Assembly: GCF_002067135.1 (NCBI RefSeq)
Contig: NZ_CP020105.1
Location: forward strand, 3,410,001 to 3,474,000
DNA: 64,000 bases
Origin: Spirosoma rigui
GTDB taxonomy: Bacteria > Bacteroidota > Bacteroidia > Cytophagales > Spirosomataceae
Direction of reading: 5' to 3'
Shown here piece by piece: positions 55,062 through 63,617 of this stretch (position 1 is the stretch's first letter; every line of letters starts with the position of its first letter). A program made the position numbers and the translations under genes. The notes under the pieces were generated by a model. The model searched no databases and had not been told where the DNA came from. It saw only the letters and a list, made by a program, of their open reading frames with translations.

Positions 55062-56225
55062 TTACGTCCAGTACAGAATCGGTGCGTTTGGGAAGCGCTT
55101 CTGCCACTCCTCGTAAAAGAACGCTTTCATTTCCTTCATGACAGCTGGCAGGTACACGTATTTCGTACCACCGAATTTGTTGCGCTTCTCGGCGCGGGTC
55201 AGCTCGTCCATCTCCAACGACGTATTCGGGTACCACTGCATCAGTACGTCTTTCGAACCGGGGGTGAAGCGGTGCGTAATAAATTCAACGTTGACATCGA
55301 TGGGAACGCCTGATTGCGGCACAGCGAGTGTGGCTGCAATTCGGTCGAGTAGTTCGGTGTAGTGGTCGCGCCAATCCGGGATGGGCATCAAAGGGGCCAG
55401 CACGATACCGACGGGATAGCCACCACTACCCAGATGCCGGGGTAAGGCCAGCTTTCGCAGCGCCTGCAACCGAGCTTCGACCGAGGCCGTTCCCCCTTCC
55501 AGCCGTCGCGCAATAACGTCGGCGTTGAGGCTGAAACGCGCCCGGGTCTGCCCGTTATGCGGCAGGTCGAGTAACCCGTCAACCTGGTCGTACTTGCTGA
55601 CAAAGCGCAGTTGTGCCTGCTCACGTGTACCGTAATACCGGATACACTCGGCCAGACTTCCCGTCAGGTGTTCGATCCCCAGTACGTCGGTATAACAACT
55701 TACCTCGAACGTAGTGGGCCGGTTGGCATCGCTGGAATTTTGCCAGGTTTTATTAGGCGGATATGTACCCTCATACGTAGCCGTATGGGCCAGCATCCTG
55801 GGGAGGTTGGCGTAGGCCCGTACTACGGGCGGTCCCGACAGGCTACCGGCCAGGTAACAATACTGGCAGTGGGCCGGACAGCCTTCGGCCAGATTCATCT
55901 GCCAGTCAGCAGAGGGGGGAATGGGTTGCAGCCGGAAAGCACCCGGCGGGGCGTTGACTACCGCTAACGTGTTTTTGGCAATGCGGTAAGTTTCGCGCTC
56001 ATTGGCCCCGCGCAGGCCCGTAATACGATTGTTTTTAGCAACCTCAATCGGTAGATTAAGGGCCGAAATACGTTCGTACATAGCCTGCCCAAAGGGTTCT
56101 TTCAACGCATCCGCCGTAAAGACGACGCGCGCCGGCATCCAGAGCTTCGGGGACTTAAGAAGCGGATTATGGGCAGAGGGTATAATTGGTGTAGTTTCGG
56201 AGAACAAGTTGGTCTGTACGGACAT
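55062..56225 (-). CDS. Spore photoproduct lyase-like radical SAM protein
   Basis: A 387-residue protein from ATG 56225. The radical SAM cluster motif is CPAHCQYCYL (C-x3-C-x2-C, about 122-129). Family marks of the SPL group follow: FEVSCYTDVLGIEHLTGSLAECIRYYG (about 185-211), which contains a Cys in the area where the hydrogen-donor Cys of SPL lies, FSLNADVIARRLEGGTASVEARLQAL, and PVGIVLAPLMPIPDWRDHY. SPL splits spore photoproduct (a thymine dimer) by direct reversal. The host phylum does not sporulate, so a different DNA or nucleotide lesion is more likely. A DinB-family gene is divergent. Confidence 0.9.
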   Translation of the reverse strand: MSVQTNLFSETTPIIPSAHNPLLKSPKLWMPARVVFTADALKEPFGQAMYERISALNLPIEVAKNNRITGLRGANERETYRIAKNTLAVVNAPPGAFRLQPIPPSADWQMNLAEGCPAHCQYCYLAGSLSGPPVVRAYANLPRMLAHTATYEGTYPPNKTWQNSSDANRPTTFEVSCYTDVLGIEHLTGSLAECIRYYGTREQAQLRFVSKYDQVDGLLDLPHNGQTRARFSLNADVIARRLEGGTASVEARLQALRKLALPRHLGSGGYPVGIVLAPLMPIPDWRDHYTELLDRIAATLAVPQSGVPIDVNVEFITHRFTPGSKDVLMQWYPNTSLEMDELTRAEKRNKFGGTKYVYLPAVMKEMKAFFYEEWQKRFPNAPILYWT

Positions 56226-56375
56226 AACGCGAGTGAGTAAATCAATAAACAGGCTGCTAGTAATTAACAATAAAGGGGTTCGTATAAGTCCCCACTTTGT
56301 GTTAATTATTGGTCTGTAATATTCTGATAATCAGGAACTTGAAAATAAATTTCCTCGTTAGTAAACAGAGCGGGT

Positions 56376-56933
56376 ATGTCTCGGTCAGCGGCCGGTCAGA
56401 TGCCTGAACATCAGTGGAATACTATGGAAATACCCGCGTTTGTGCGCTCGGGCCGCCGTCTTGCCCGGCTGGCCAATGCGATGCCCGATACGGTATTTAA
56501 CCGGCAACTGGGCGGTAAATGGTCCGTTGCCGGGACTCTACAGCACCTCTACCTGTCGGCTCGCCCCGTGCTACGACTCATGGATGGACCACGCGATGTA
56601 TTTCAGCAGTGGCCGATAGCCAGTAGTACATCCCGGTCCTACGAAGAAATTGCCGCATCATACCGTCAGGCCCTGGCGAGGGGAGTGAAGGCACCGGAGG
56701 CCATGTCGCCCCGGGCCGCCGACATGGTCGTTGATCGGGCGACCGTTATCGGACGGTTTATTGATGTCTACGAATCCCTCGGTGCAACGGCTGCTACGTG
56801 GCCGGAGGCCGATCTGGATCACTACCAGCTACCCCATCCGGCGCTTGGTTTGGTGACTCTTCGGGAAATGCTTGACTTCGTGGACATACACACACAGCAC
56901 CACCTGGCTGGTCTGACCGAACAGGTATCATAA
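56376..56933 (+). CDS. DinB-family putative metalloenzyme
   Basis: A 185-residue four-helix-bundle protein. DinB-type His ligands are visible in VAGTLQHLYLSARP (His about 57) and near the C-terminus in DIHTQHHLAGL (about 173-176). Family members bind divalent metals and some are thiol-dependent S-transferases for bacillithiol or similar thiols. A second ATG (56400 or 56424) could be the true start, as the first 16 residues are weakly conserved-looking. It is divergent from the radical SAM gene with a 150-bp gap and ends in a textbook terminator. Confidence 0.8.
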   Translation: MSRSAAGQMPEHQWNTMEIPAFVRSGRRLARLANAMPDTVFNRQLGGKWSVAGTLQHLYLSARPVLRLMDGPRDVFQQWPIASSTSRSYEEIAASYRQALARGVKAPEAMSPRAADMVVDRATVIGRFIDVYESLGATAATWPEADLDHYQLPHPALGLVTLREMLDFVDIHTQHHLAGLTEQVS

Positions 56934-56968
56934 AAAAAGCCAGCCTGAAATAAAGGCTGGCTTTTTTT
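56932..56968. terminator. Bidirectional intrinsic terminator
   Basis: Perfect 15-bp arms, AAAAAAAGCCAGCCT (56932-56946) and complement (56954-56968), ending in seven T on each strand. It overlaps the DinB stop codon and serves the convergent outer membrane gene stopping at 57013. Confidence 0.85.
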
Positions 56969-57012
56969 ATAAGAGGGGACACAACTTCCCGATCCCGGAA
57001 GTTGATGAAGCA

Positions 57013-57804
57013 TTACCGGCTCGACCGACCAAAATAATAGTTCACGCCAACCCGTGCCCGTCCACCACGGTTACGCCCCGCCAGTGGGTTGCTCCGGTCG
57101 TAGTAGTTTGTTTCCAGACTGCCTTCGAGACCCAGGTTCCGGAGGAGGTAAAACTGAATACCCACTTCAAGATTGATGCTGTTGTACCGCGCTTTTTCGT
57201 CGGCTGCTACGTTGCTGGCGCGTTCCCGACCGAAGTTATAACCAGCGCCAACGAAGCTGCTGATGCGGGTACGGAACGGATAGTAGCGGGCAAACAACCC
57301 AAACTGATTCGAGCGGAAGCTGGTACTTAACCGCCGGTCGTAGCCCAGCCGGACACCACCCATGAAGCCCTGCTGGAAAAAATAGCCGATCCGGGGATCG
57401 AGAGCCAGGTACAGACCATTGTTGCTGCCCAGGCCCACGCCAATCGAACTACCCACAAATACGCTGCCTTTGTCGTACCAGGGAAGACCGTAGCGGTCGT
57501 TACGCTGGCGCGTAGGTTCCACAATGCTGGCACGAACCTCTTCCTTCACTTCCTGCGAAGCCTCTTTTACCTGCTGTCCCGTTTCTTTCAGTTCTTCTTT
57601 CACCTCGGGTGCCCGATCTTCGGCCCGGTTTTTTAATTTTTCGGCTCCTTCCCGAACGTCTTCTTTCACATCCTGAGCCTTTTCCCGGACCCGCTCTTTC
57701 GTTTCTTCTTTAATGAGGGGGCGCTCCCGGTTGTTTTCATTCTGAGCCATTGCCGTCATTGACAGCAGCGTTAACATGGCAGTCGTAGTAAGTAGATTTT
57801 TCAT
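57013..57804 (-). CDS. Outer membrane beta-barrel with LEA/apolipoprotein-like helical N-domain
   Basis: A 263-residue protein from ATG 57804 with a Sec signal (about 1-21, ending AMAQ). Residues about 28-100 are a strongly charged amphipathic helix with repeating V/A-K-E-E steps (IKEETKERVREKAQDVKED, VKEELKETGQQVKEASQEVKEEV), similar to LEA group 3 or apolipoprotein 11-mer repeats. Residues about 115-263 form a small porin-like barrel of alternating aromatic strands (FQQGFMGGVRLGYDRRL, FGLFARYYPF, GRARVGVNYYF) ending in an aromatic-rich strand. The combination is unusual. The helix would lie in the periplasm. Function unknown. Confidence 0.8.
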   Translation of the reverse strand: MKNLLTTTAMLTLLSMTAMAQNENNRERPLIKEETKERVREKAQDVKEDVREGAEKLKNRAEDRAPEVKEELKETGQQVKEASQEVKEEVRASIVEPTRQRNDRYGLPWYDKGSVFVGSSIGVGLGSNNGLYLALDPRIGYFFQQGFMGGVRLGYDRRLSTSFRSNQFGLFARYYPFRTRISSFVGAGYNFGRERASNVAADEKARYNSINLEVGIQFYLLRNLGLEGSLETNYYDRSNPLAGRNRGGRARVGVNYYFGRSSR

Positions 57805-57969
57805 AGTGCTCGTATTGGCATGACCGTTGAGTATGTATTGTCCTATTAACAACAAAGGCAAAATAAGGTTTTTGGATAGTGAGGAAAGGATCCCGAGAAA
57901 GTACAACGAAAAAGCGCCCCCTTTGTTAAGAAGAGGGCGCTGGCTTGGAAAAACACTAGAAAAAGAATA

Positions 57970-59043
57970 CTACTTCTTCAATTCGTTAATTAATAACTGC
58001 ACTTGGTCGATCGAAACAGCCGGGAAGTTGGCAATACGTACCTGCGAATCCTTGAAGGAACCGTAGCCGCTCCCGATGATCATACCCGCCTGTTTTGCCG
58101 AGGCAATAGTATCCGCCGGATTTTTGGTCGTAGCCACGACAACTGTCTGAGAACGATGGCGTTCGGCTTCGACAAACGGCTTGTACCGGCTGGAGTCATC
58201 CAGGAATTTATACAACATCCTGGCCTTCTCTTCTGTCTGTTTCCGAACCGTATCGATACCAATCCGGTTGAGGTCTTCGGCAATTTTACCCAGTAGGTAA
58301 ATATACAGTACGTTAGGCGTGGCAGGTGTCTCAAACGTCTGGTAGTGTTTCCAAAGCGTTGGCAATGTATGATGGGCGCCAGTGGTAATGGACTCATACT
58401 TCTGCAGCCGCTCGGCTTTAGCCAGACATGCCTGATTGGCGATCCAGACCCCTAAGCCAGCGGGCATACCAAACGCTTTCTGAACCGAGAAAAACGCGGA
58501 GTCGATCAGGCTGAAATCCAGATTGGGGTAGGGTGCCGACGATACCATGTCGACCACAAACAGCTTTTTCGGGTATTTGCGCTTTAGCTTGTGCATGTCG
58601 GCCGGCCGCATCTGCACACCCGACGATGTTTCGTTGTGGGTCAGGCATACCAGCTCGGCGTATTCCGGAACCTCGATATCGGTCGCATCAAAGCCTTCAC
58701 CAAAGGGCTTCTCGAACACATGAGCATATTTGTGCAAACTCTGGGCGTAGTCGTGGAATTTCTGGGAAAACGACCCGTTGACCAGGTGGAAGCTTTCGTG
58801 CTCTACGCAATTGAACACGACCCGCTCCCACACTTCCGAGGCCGATCCGGTAAAGAAAATACCGTGGGTTGCCGGAATGGTCAGCAACGTCCGCAGCTGC
58901 TCATCGGTGAATTTGTAAATGTCCCGAAATCGCTGGCTCCGGTGCGAAATTGACCCGATCTGTTCGTCCATCGCCGTTTGCAGATGGCGGGCGAAAGATG
59001 GATACAACTCGGCGGGACCGGGGGTGAAGTAGGTGTTTTTCAT
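57970..59043 (-). CDS. serC: Phosphoserine aminotransferase-like class V aminotransferase
   Basis: A 357-residue PLP enzyme from ATG 59043 (MKNTYFTPGPAELYPSF). The PLP Lys stands in FSVQKAFGMPAGLGVW (about 189-204), CLTHNETSSGVQMRP is the substrate/PLP region, and VVDMVSSAPYPNLDFSLI supplies the Asp. It converts 3-phosphohydroxypyruvate and glutamate into phosphoserine. The start TTG at 59055 is possible but the ATG is preferred. The SerB-SerA fusion lies upstream on the same strand, so the two genes cover the entire serine pathway. A 14-bp hairpin lies in the 96-bp gap between them. Confidence 0.93.
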   Translation of the reverse strand: MKNTYFTPGPAELYPSFARHLQTAMDEQIGSISHRSQRFRDIYKFTDEQLRTLLTIPATHGIFFTGSASEVWERVVFNCVEHESFHLVNGSFSQKFHDYAQSLHKYAHVFEKPFGEGFDATDIEVPEYAELVCLTHNETSSGVQMRPADMHKLKRKYPKKLFVVDMVSSAPYPNLDFSLIDSAFFSVQKAFGMPAGLGVWIANQACLAKAERLQKYESITTGAHHTLPTLWKHYQTFETPATPNVLYIYLLGKIAEDLNRIGIDTVRKQTEEKARMLYKFLDDSSRYKPFVEAERHRSQTVVVATTKNPADTIASAKQAGMIIGSGYGSFKDSQVRIANFPAVSIDQVQLLINELKK

Positions 59044-59058
59044 AGAGGGTAACAAAAG

Positions 59059-59135
59059 CGACCGGGCTACAGCGCAAAGGAGTAACGGGATAGCACCCGC
59101 GGTACAGCGTCCCCATTTGTTCTGTAGCCCGGTCG
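59059..59135 (-). repeat. 14-bp inverted repeat between serA and serC
   Basis: CGACCGGGCTACAG (59059-59072) pairs perfectly with 59122-59135 across a 49-nt loop that contains a further GC-rich pairing. GCTTTTGTTACC follows on the minus strand. It may be a partial terminator or attenuator that sets the SerC level relative to SerA. Confidence 0.5.
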
Positions 59136-59139
59136 TACT

Positions 59140-61059
59140 TTAATATAGAAGTCTAAACTTGATCGTATGGTCGATGCTGCGGAGTTCGCTCACGACCGTA
59201 TCGGCATATTCCTTGGCAATGTCGGTGATGACATAACCGATCTGCTCGTTCGTTTTCAGGTACTGACCCTGAATGTTTATGTCGTTGTTGGCAAAAATGT
59301 TGTTCATCTTGGCCAGAATCCCCGGCACGTTCGTGTGAATGTGGAGCAGCCGGTGCGAATCCTTGAGCAGCGGAAGCTGGAGTTCCGGGAAATTGACGCT
59401 GCCATACGTGCTGCCATTGTTCATGTATTCGAGCAGTTTTCCGGGTACGAACTGACCGATATTTGCCTGGGCTTCTTCGGTGCTGCCGCCAATGTGAGGG
59501 GTCAGGATTACGTTTGGCAGACTGCGCAACGCATTGATGAACTCCTCGTTGTTGGTTTTGGGCTCCTGCGGAAATACGTCGATTCCCGCACCAATCACCT
59601 TACCCCGTTCAATAGCGTCGACCAGCGCCGGAATGTCGACAATATGGCCCCGGGAAAGATTGAGGAAAATGACCCCGTTCTTCATGAGGCCGAATTCCCG
59701 GTAGCTGATCAGATTCTTGTTTTCTTTCCGGCCATCGGTGTGCAGGCTGATAATGTCAGAAACAGCCAGCAATTCATCCAGCGACTTGCACTTGCGGGCA
59801 TTGCCTAAGGCGAGCTTATCGACGGCATCGTAGAAGTAGACTTCCATGCCGAGGGCTTCGGCAACCACCGAAAGTTGCGTGCCGATATTCCCGTATCCAA
59901 CCAGGCCGAGTTTTTTACCCCGCACTTCGTAACTGTTCTTGGCCGACTTATCCCAAACGCCCTGGTGCATGGCGTTGCTTTTTGGGACGATACCCCGGAT
60001 CAGCATAATGATTTCGCCAATGGCCAGCTCCACCACCGAGCGGGTATTGCTGTAAGGCGCGTTGAAAACGGCGATGCCGCGTTCGGTGCAGGTTGCCAGG
60101 TCGATCTGGTTGGTACCAATGCAGAAGGCTCCAACGGTCATCAGCTTGTTGGCGTGCTCCAGTACCCGGCGGGTAACCATCGTTTTGGAACGAATACCCA
60201 GAATCGATACGTCCCGAATGGCTTCGATCAGTTCATCCTCGTCGAGGGCACCCTTGTGAATTTCAACATTGAAACCTTCCTGTTCGAACAGCTGAACGGC
60301 AATCGGGTGCACGTTTTCCAGCAGCAATACCTTGATCCGGCTTTTAGGATACGACTGGCTGCGGCTTAGTTTATTGTCGAACAGGAATTCATCGAGAGAG
60401 GGCGTGATATGGTCGGCTTTGGCGATTACTTTGGGCCGGGTAACGTTCTCCGTGAAAGCGTAGAATTTGTTGGCCAGCCCAGCTTCCCGAATTTCGTAGT
60501 CGGTATAGCCATCCCCAATCACGTAGACATCGCCATCGAGGTTGAGGTCGCGCATCAATTTTACCTTGCCGCCGTCCGAGGCCAGTGGATTGCTGTGGTC
60601 GCAGCCATTGATCTTCCCGTTGTCATCGTAGGTGAAAGTGTTGGCGAAGACGTGACTTTCTTTGACGCCCAGCGACGTTACGATTGGAACGATGAACTCC
60701 CGGAACCCACTCGATACAACATATATATGGTCGGCATTTTCGGTGATGAACGCCTGATTACGCTGGAACGAATCCGAAATTTTGCCCATCAATGTTTCAA
60801 TGAGGGCGGGCAGGTGATCGCGATGGGCGTTGAGTAAGTTGAGCCGCAACGCCAGCGAATCCGCCAGGCCAATCTCCCCCGACATACCTCGGTCTGTGAT
60901 CACTTTGATCTGGTCGAGTACATCGTCGCGGTCGGGGCGACCGATGAGGGAAATCTCACCCAGCACATCCAAAGCTTCTACTTTGGTAAATGTGCTGTCG
61001 AAATCAATGATGTAAAAGGTTTGTTCGGCCGGGCCGAGGGTTGGTGGTTGGGTGATCAT
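59140..61059 (-). CDS. serA: SerB-SerA fusion: phosphoserine phosphatase plus phosphoglycerate dehydrogenase with ACT
   Basis: A 639-residue fusion. Residues about 12-230 are an HAD phosphatase of the SerB type: motif I DFDST with Asp19 and Asp21, the SerB-specific Glu28 and Asp31 (FTKVEALD), motif II VVSSGF, motif III KVKLMRDL and motif IV VIGDGYTDYEI. Residues about 240-555 are phosphoglycerate dehydrogenase: VGYGNIGTQLSVVAEALG, LNLSRGHIVD and TPHIGGSTEEAQ. A C-terminal ACT domain (about 563-639) would bind serine for feedback. It thus carries the first and last steps of serine synthesis; serC, downstream, supplies the middle step. All motifs look intact. Confidence 0.95.
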   Translation of the reverse strand: MITQPPTLGPAEQTFYIIDFDSTFTKVEALDVLGEISLIGRPDRDDVLDQIKVITDRGMSGEIGLADSLALRLNLLNAHRDHLPALIETLMGKISDSFQRNQAFITENADHIYVVSSGFREFIVPIVTSLGVKESHVFANTFTYDDNGKINGCDHSNPLASDGGKVKLMRDLNLDGDVYVIGDGYTDYEIREAGLANKFYAFTENVTRPKVIAKADHITPSLDEFLFDNKLSRSQSYPKSRIKVLLLENVHPIAVQLFEQEGFNVEIHKGALDEDELIEAIRDVSILGIRSKTMVTRRVLEHANKLMTVGAFCIGTNQIDLATCTERGIAVFNAPYSNTRSVVELAIGEIIMLIRGIVPKSNAMHQGVWDKSAKNSYEVRGKKLGLVGYGNIGTQLSVVAEALGMEVYFYDAVDKLALGNARKCKSLDELLAVSDIISLHTDGRKENKNLISYREFGLMKNGVIFLNLSRGHIVDIPALVDAIERGKVIGAGIDVFPQEPKTNNEEFINALRSLPNVILTPHIGGSTEEAQANIGQFVPGKLLEYMNNGSTYGSVNFPELQLPLLKDSHRLLHIHTNVPGILAKMNNIFANNDINIQGQYLKTNEQIGYVITDIAKEYADTVVSELRSIDHTIKFRLLY

Positions 61060-61158
61060 CGTCTTAAACCCCAGGCTAACATCCGGGGCAATTAATTGTT
61101 AATTCGTGAAACGACTTACTTCCGGCAGCCGGCACTATGTACCAACCGGAAGCGGTAT

Positions 61159-62163
61159 TTAAGTTAAAAATGCTACGGCCCGTTCTTCCGACCAGTATGG
61201 TTGGGGTTGATCCGGGCTGCCGGATGTTTTTGGTGGAAAACCACAGTGACCTCCCGCTTCGGGGAACTCCATCCAGACATTGGGTAGTTCCCGCGCCAGT
61301 GCTTCGGGGAAGCACTCGGGCGACAGAAACGGATCATTTTTAGCGTTGACGATGAGCGTGGGAATGGCAATGGCTGGCAAAAACTGCAGCGAACTACTTT
61401 GTGTGTAGTAGTCCGTCACATCCCGAAATCCGTTCATAGGAGCGGTGAACAGGGCGTCAAATTCACGAACGCTGCGGGCCTTGCGAACCGCGTCGGTCAA
61501 TAGGGTGCCCGGCATAACAGCCGCTTTTTGCAGCACTTTGCGTTTTAGTGTCCGGTTGAACCGGTAATTATAGACCAGGCTATCCCACTGTTCGAGCCGG
61601 CGGGTTGCTCCGATCAAATCGAGTGGGACCGAGAAGGTAACCGCTTTCCGGATGGTTGGATCGATCGTTGCGCCCTGTTCGCCGAGGTATTTTAGCGTGA
61701 CGCTGCCGCCGGCGCTGAAGCCCATCAGGTAGATCGTTCGATAGCCTTTGGTGCGGACATAGTCGAGAACGTGGTGCAAATCGCCGGTGTCGCCGATGTG
61801 GTAAAAGCGCTGCTGCCGGTTCAGTTCGCCACTGCACGACCGGTAGTGCCAGGCCAGGCAGTTGAACCCGTTTCGGGTCAGGTGCCGCACCATACCCGCC
61901 AGATACGTGCTGGTAGAACTGCCTTCGAGGCCGTGAGAAAGCACGACGAGCGTGGTCCCGTCGATGGGCCGACTGTCGTTGCCAGCCGGTTGCCTGTCGG
62001 GGAAAGCCCAGTCCAGATCCAGAAAATCATCATCGGGGGTGTCGATTCGCTCACGGACGTAGCTGACCGCAACCTTGCGGAACAACGCAGGAATGATGGT
62101 TTGCAGGTGCCCGTTCCACAGGCGGGTGGGGGGCTTGTAAGTCGACGGGGCAATCAGCGGCAT
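61159..62163 (-). CDS. YheT-type alpha/beta hydrolase
   Basis: A 334-residue protein from ATG 62163 (MPLIAPSTYKPPTRLWNGHLQTIIPALFR, the usual start of the YheT/UPF0017 group). The oxyanion region is LSHGLEGSSTSTYLAGMV, the nucleophile elbow is LMGFSAGGSVTLKYLG with Ser (about 147), the acid lies in NAKNDPFLSPECF and the His in EAGGHCGFPP. The family has lipase or esterase members but physiological substrates are unknown. It is cytoplasmic. A TACCTTTG box upstream supports its own promoter. Confidence 0.93.
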   Translation of the reverse strand: MPLIAPSTYKPPTRLWNGHLQTIIPALFRKVAVSYVRERIDTPDDDFLDLDWAFPDRQPAGNDSRPIDGTTLVVLSHGLEGSSTSTYLAGMVRHLTRNGFNCLAWHYRSCSGELNRQQRFYHIGDTGDLHHVLDYVRTKGYRTIYLMGFSAGGSVTLKYLGEQGATIDPTIRKAVTFSVPLDLIGATRRLEQWDSLVYNYRFNRTLKRKVLQKAAVMPGTLLTDAVRKARSVREFDALFTAPMNGFRDVTDYYTQSSSLQFLPAIAIPTLIVNAKNDPFLSPECFPEALARELPNVWMEFPEAGGHCGFPPKTSGSPDQPQPYWSEERAVAFLT

Positions 62164-62188
62164 TATTGGGCGCAGTCGATTGAAGCCG

Positions 62189-62196
62189 CAAAGGTA
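62189..62196 (-). promoter_or_regulatory. Bacteroidota -7 box of the YheT-type gene
   Basis: TACCTTTG on the minus strand matches TAnnTTTG exactly and ends 26 bp before the ATG at 62163. No clear -33 TTG was found at the proper distance. Confidence 0.45.
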
Positions 62197-62379
62197 CAAG
62201 AAAAGGATAGAGACTGACCGTACTAGTTTCAGAATTAGCGTCTTTCCCGACGAGCTTCCGTATTCGGTTCAAAAAAATACCCAGATGATCCTACCCATCG
62301 TTTAACTGGCTCCAATCCTTATCTTTAAGCCCCAATAACGGGCCGGGTGGTCCGGTCCCTGTTTATTCACTCGCATTCT

Positions 62380-63269
62380 ATGAAACCTACTGCTAACCTC
62401 ACCCGCCAGCAGTTTCTGAAACTGGGGGCTCTGGCCACAACGGCTGCCTTCCTGCCTTCATTTGAGGTACTGGCTGCCAAACCCAAAACCATTGGTCTGC
62501 AACTGTATACCCTCCGGGATGCCATGGCAAAAGACCCGGACGGTACCCTGAAAAAAGTGGCCGACATTGGCTACAAAGAAGTAGAGTCGTTTGGCTATGC
62601 TGACGGTAAGTTCTTCGGTAAATCTCCCAAGGACTACGCTGCAAAGCTGAAAGAGCTTGGACTGACATCGCCAAGTGGCCACTACACAACGGGCAATGTA
62701 GTCGTTACGGGCAAAGGAACGCTCAAAAACGATTGGGAACGCGCCGTTGCCGATGCCGCCCAGATTGGTCAGAAATACATGGTTTGTGCTTACCTGTTTC
62801 CACCGGAACGAACCAAACTGGACGACTACAAACAATTTGCCGAACTGTTCAATAAATCGGCCGAAGTGTGCCGGGCGGCCGGTATCCAGTTTGTGTACCA
62901 CAACCACGATTTCGAATTTCAGCCCCTGGGGGGCAAAAGCCGTATGACCTGTTGCTACAGGAAACCGACCCGAAACTGGTTAAGATGGAGCTTGACCTTT
63001 ACTGGGCTACGTTTGCCGGGCAGGACCCCGTAGCGCTCTTCAAAAAGCACCCCGGCCGGTTCCCCCTCTGGCACGTCAAGGATATGGAAAAAACCGCCGA
63101 GCGGGCCTTTGCCGAAGTAGGGACCGGGTCGATAAATTTCCAGCGTATTTTTGACGCTCGGAAAACAGCGGGTATGACTCACTATTTTGTGGAGCAGGAT
63201 GTTTGCAAACGGCCGCCCCTGGAATCCATTGCCATCAGCTACAAAAATATGCAGAAGCTAAGCGTATAA
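62380..63269 (+). pseudogene. Exported sugar phosphate isomerase/epimerase with a -1 frameshift at a G6 run
   Basis: A paralogue of the gene at 9492-10364. It starts MKPTANLTRQQFLKLGALATTAAF (Tat/Sec-like signal) and keeps GLQLYTLRD, KEVESFGYADGKFFGKSP and HNHDFEF. After FEFQPLGG the frame is lost at the G run 62928-62933; reading on would stop at 63033 after 217 residues. The -1 frame continues QKPYDLLL, MELDLYW, LWHVKDM and VEQDVCKRPPLESI to 63269, as in the paralogue. Joined, the product would be 296 residues. Both halves are otherwise well kept, so the loss is recent, or an error in a homopolymer, or a programmed shift at the heptamer GGGGGGC. Confidence 0.85.
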
Positions 63270-63328
63270 TCCCGCGACCATAAAGCCCGTGTACTCTATC
63301 TGTAAAGGGCTAGCTGGGCAAAAGTACG

Positions 63329-63390
63329 AGACCACCGAACCCCGAAAATCCCACCTCAACAGAAGCTGGATTTTCGGGGTTCGGTGGTCT
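63329..63390. terminator. Perfect 23-bp stem-loop after the frameshifted isomerase
   Basis: Arms 63329-63351 and 63368-63390 are perfectly complementary (starting AGACCACCGAACCCCG) with a 16-nt loop. It lies 60 bp after the isomerase stop. No long T-tract follows. Confidence 0.65.
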
Positions 63391-63617
63391 TGCGCACGGT
63401 AAAACACGGAATGACTACGTATCTGTGTTCACACCAGTAGCTCTCGTGTTGCCTGTAGACAGTCGATTACGGAAGGCTGGGTCAAAAAAAGATACAAAAT
63501 ACAGGCATGAACAAATTAGAGAAGACTTTTGCCTGTTTTGGGCTCAATTATTAGCTCATCGACCAACTTAGTCAATTGCTGATGCTTGCCGACTTTTAAC
63601 GTAGGCACCGTAATACC
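63391..63617. other. Non-coding stretch, more AT-rich than surroundings
   Basis: No convincing gene. A 15-codon open frame (from an ATG near 63506) is too short to support. The stretch precedes a decayed receiver domain and may itself be decayed sequence. Confidence 0.4.

Noticed and set aside
62380..63033. A complete 217-residue isomerase ending at 63033
   Set aside because: The last 30 residues after FEFQPLGG do not resemble the paralogue, whereas the -1 frame restores every downstream motif. The short form is a frameshift product.
63506..63553. Short open frame MNKLEKTFACFGLNY before the receiver relic
   Set aside because: Fifteen codons, no homology I recognise and no ribosome binding signal; likely chance.
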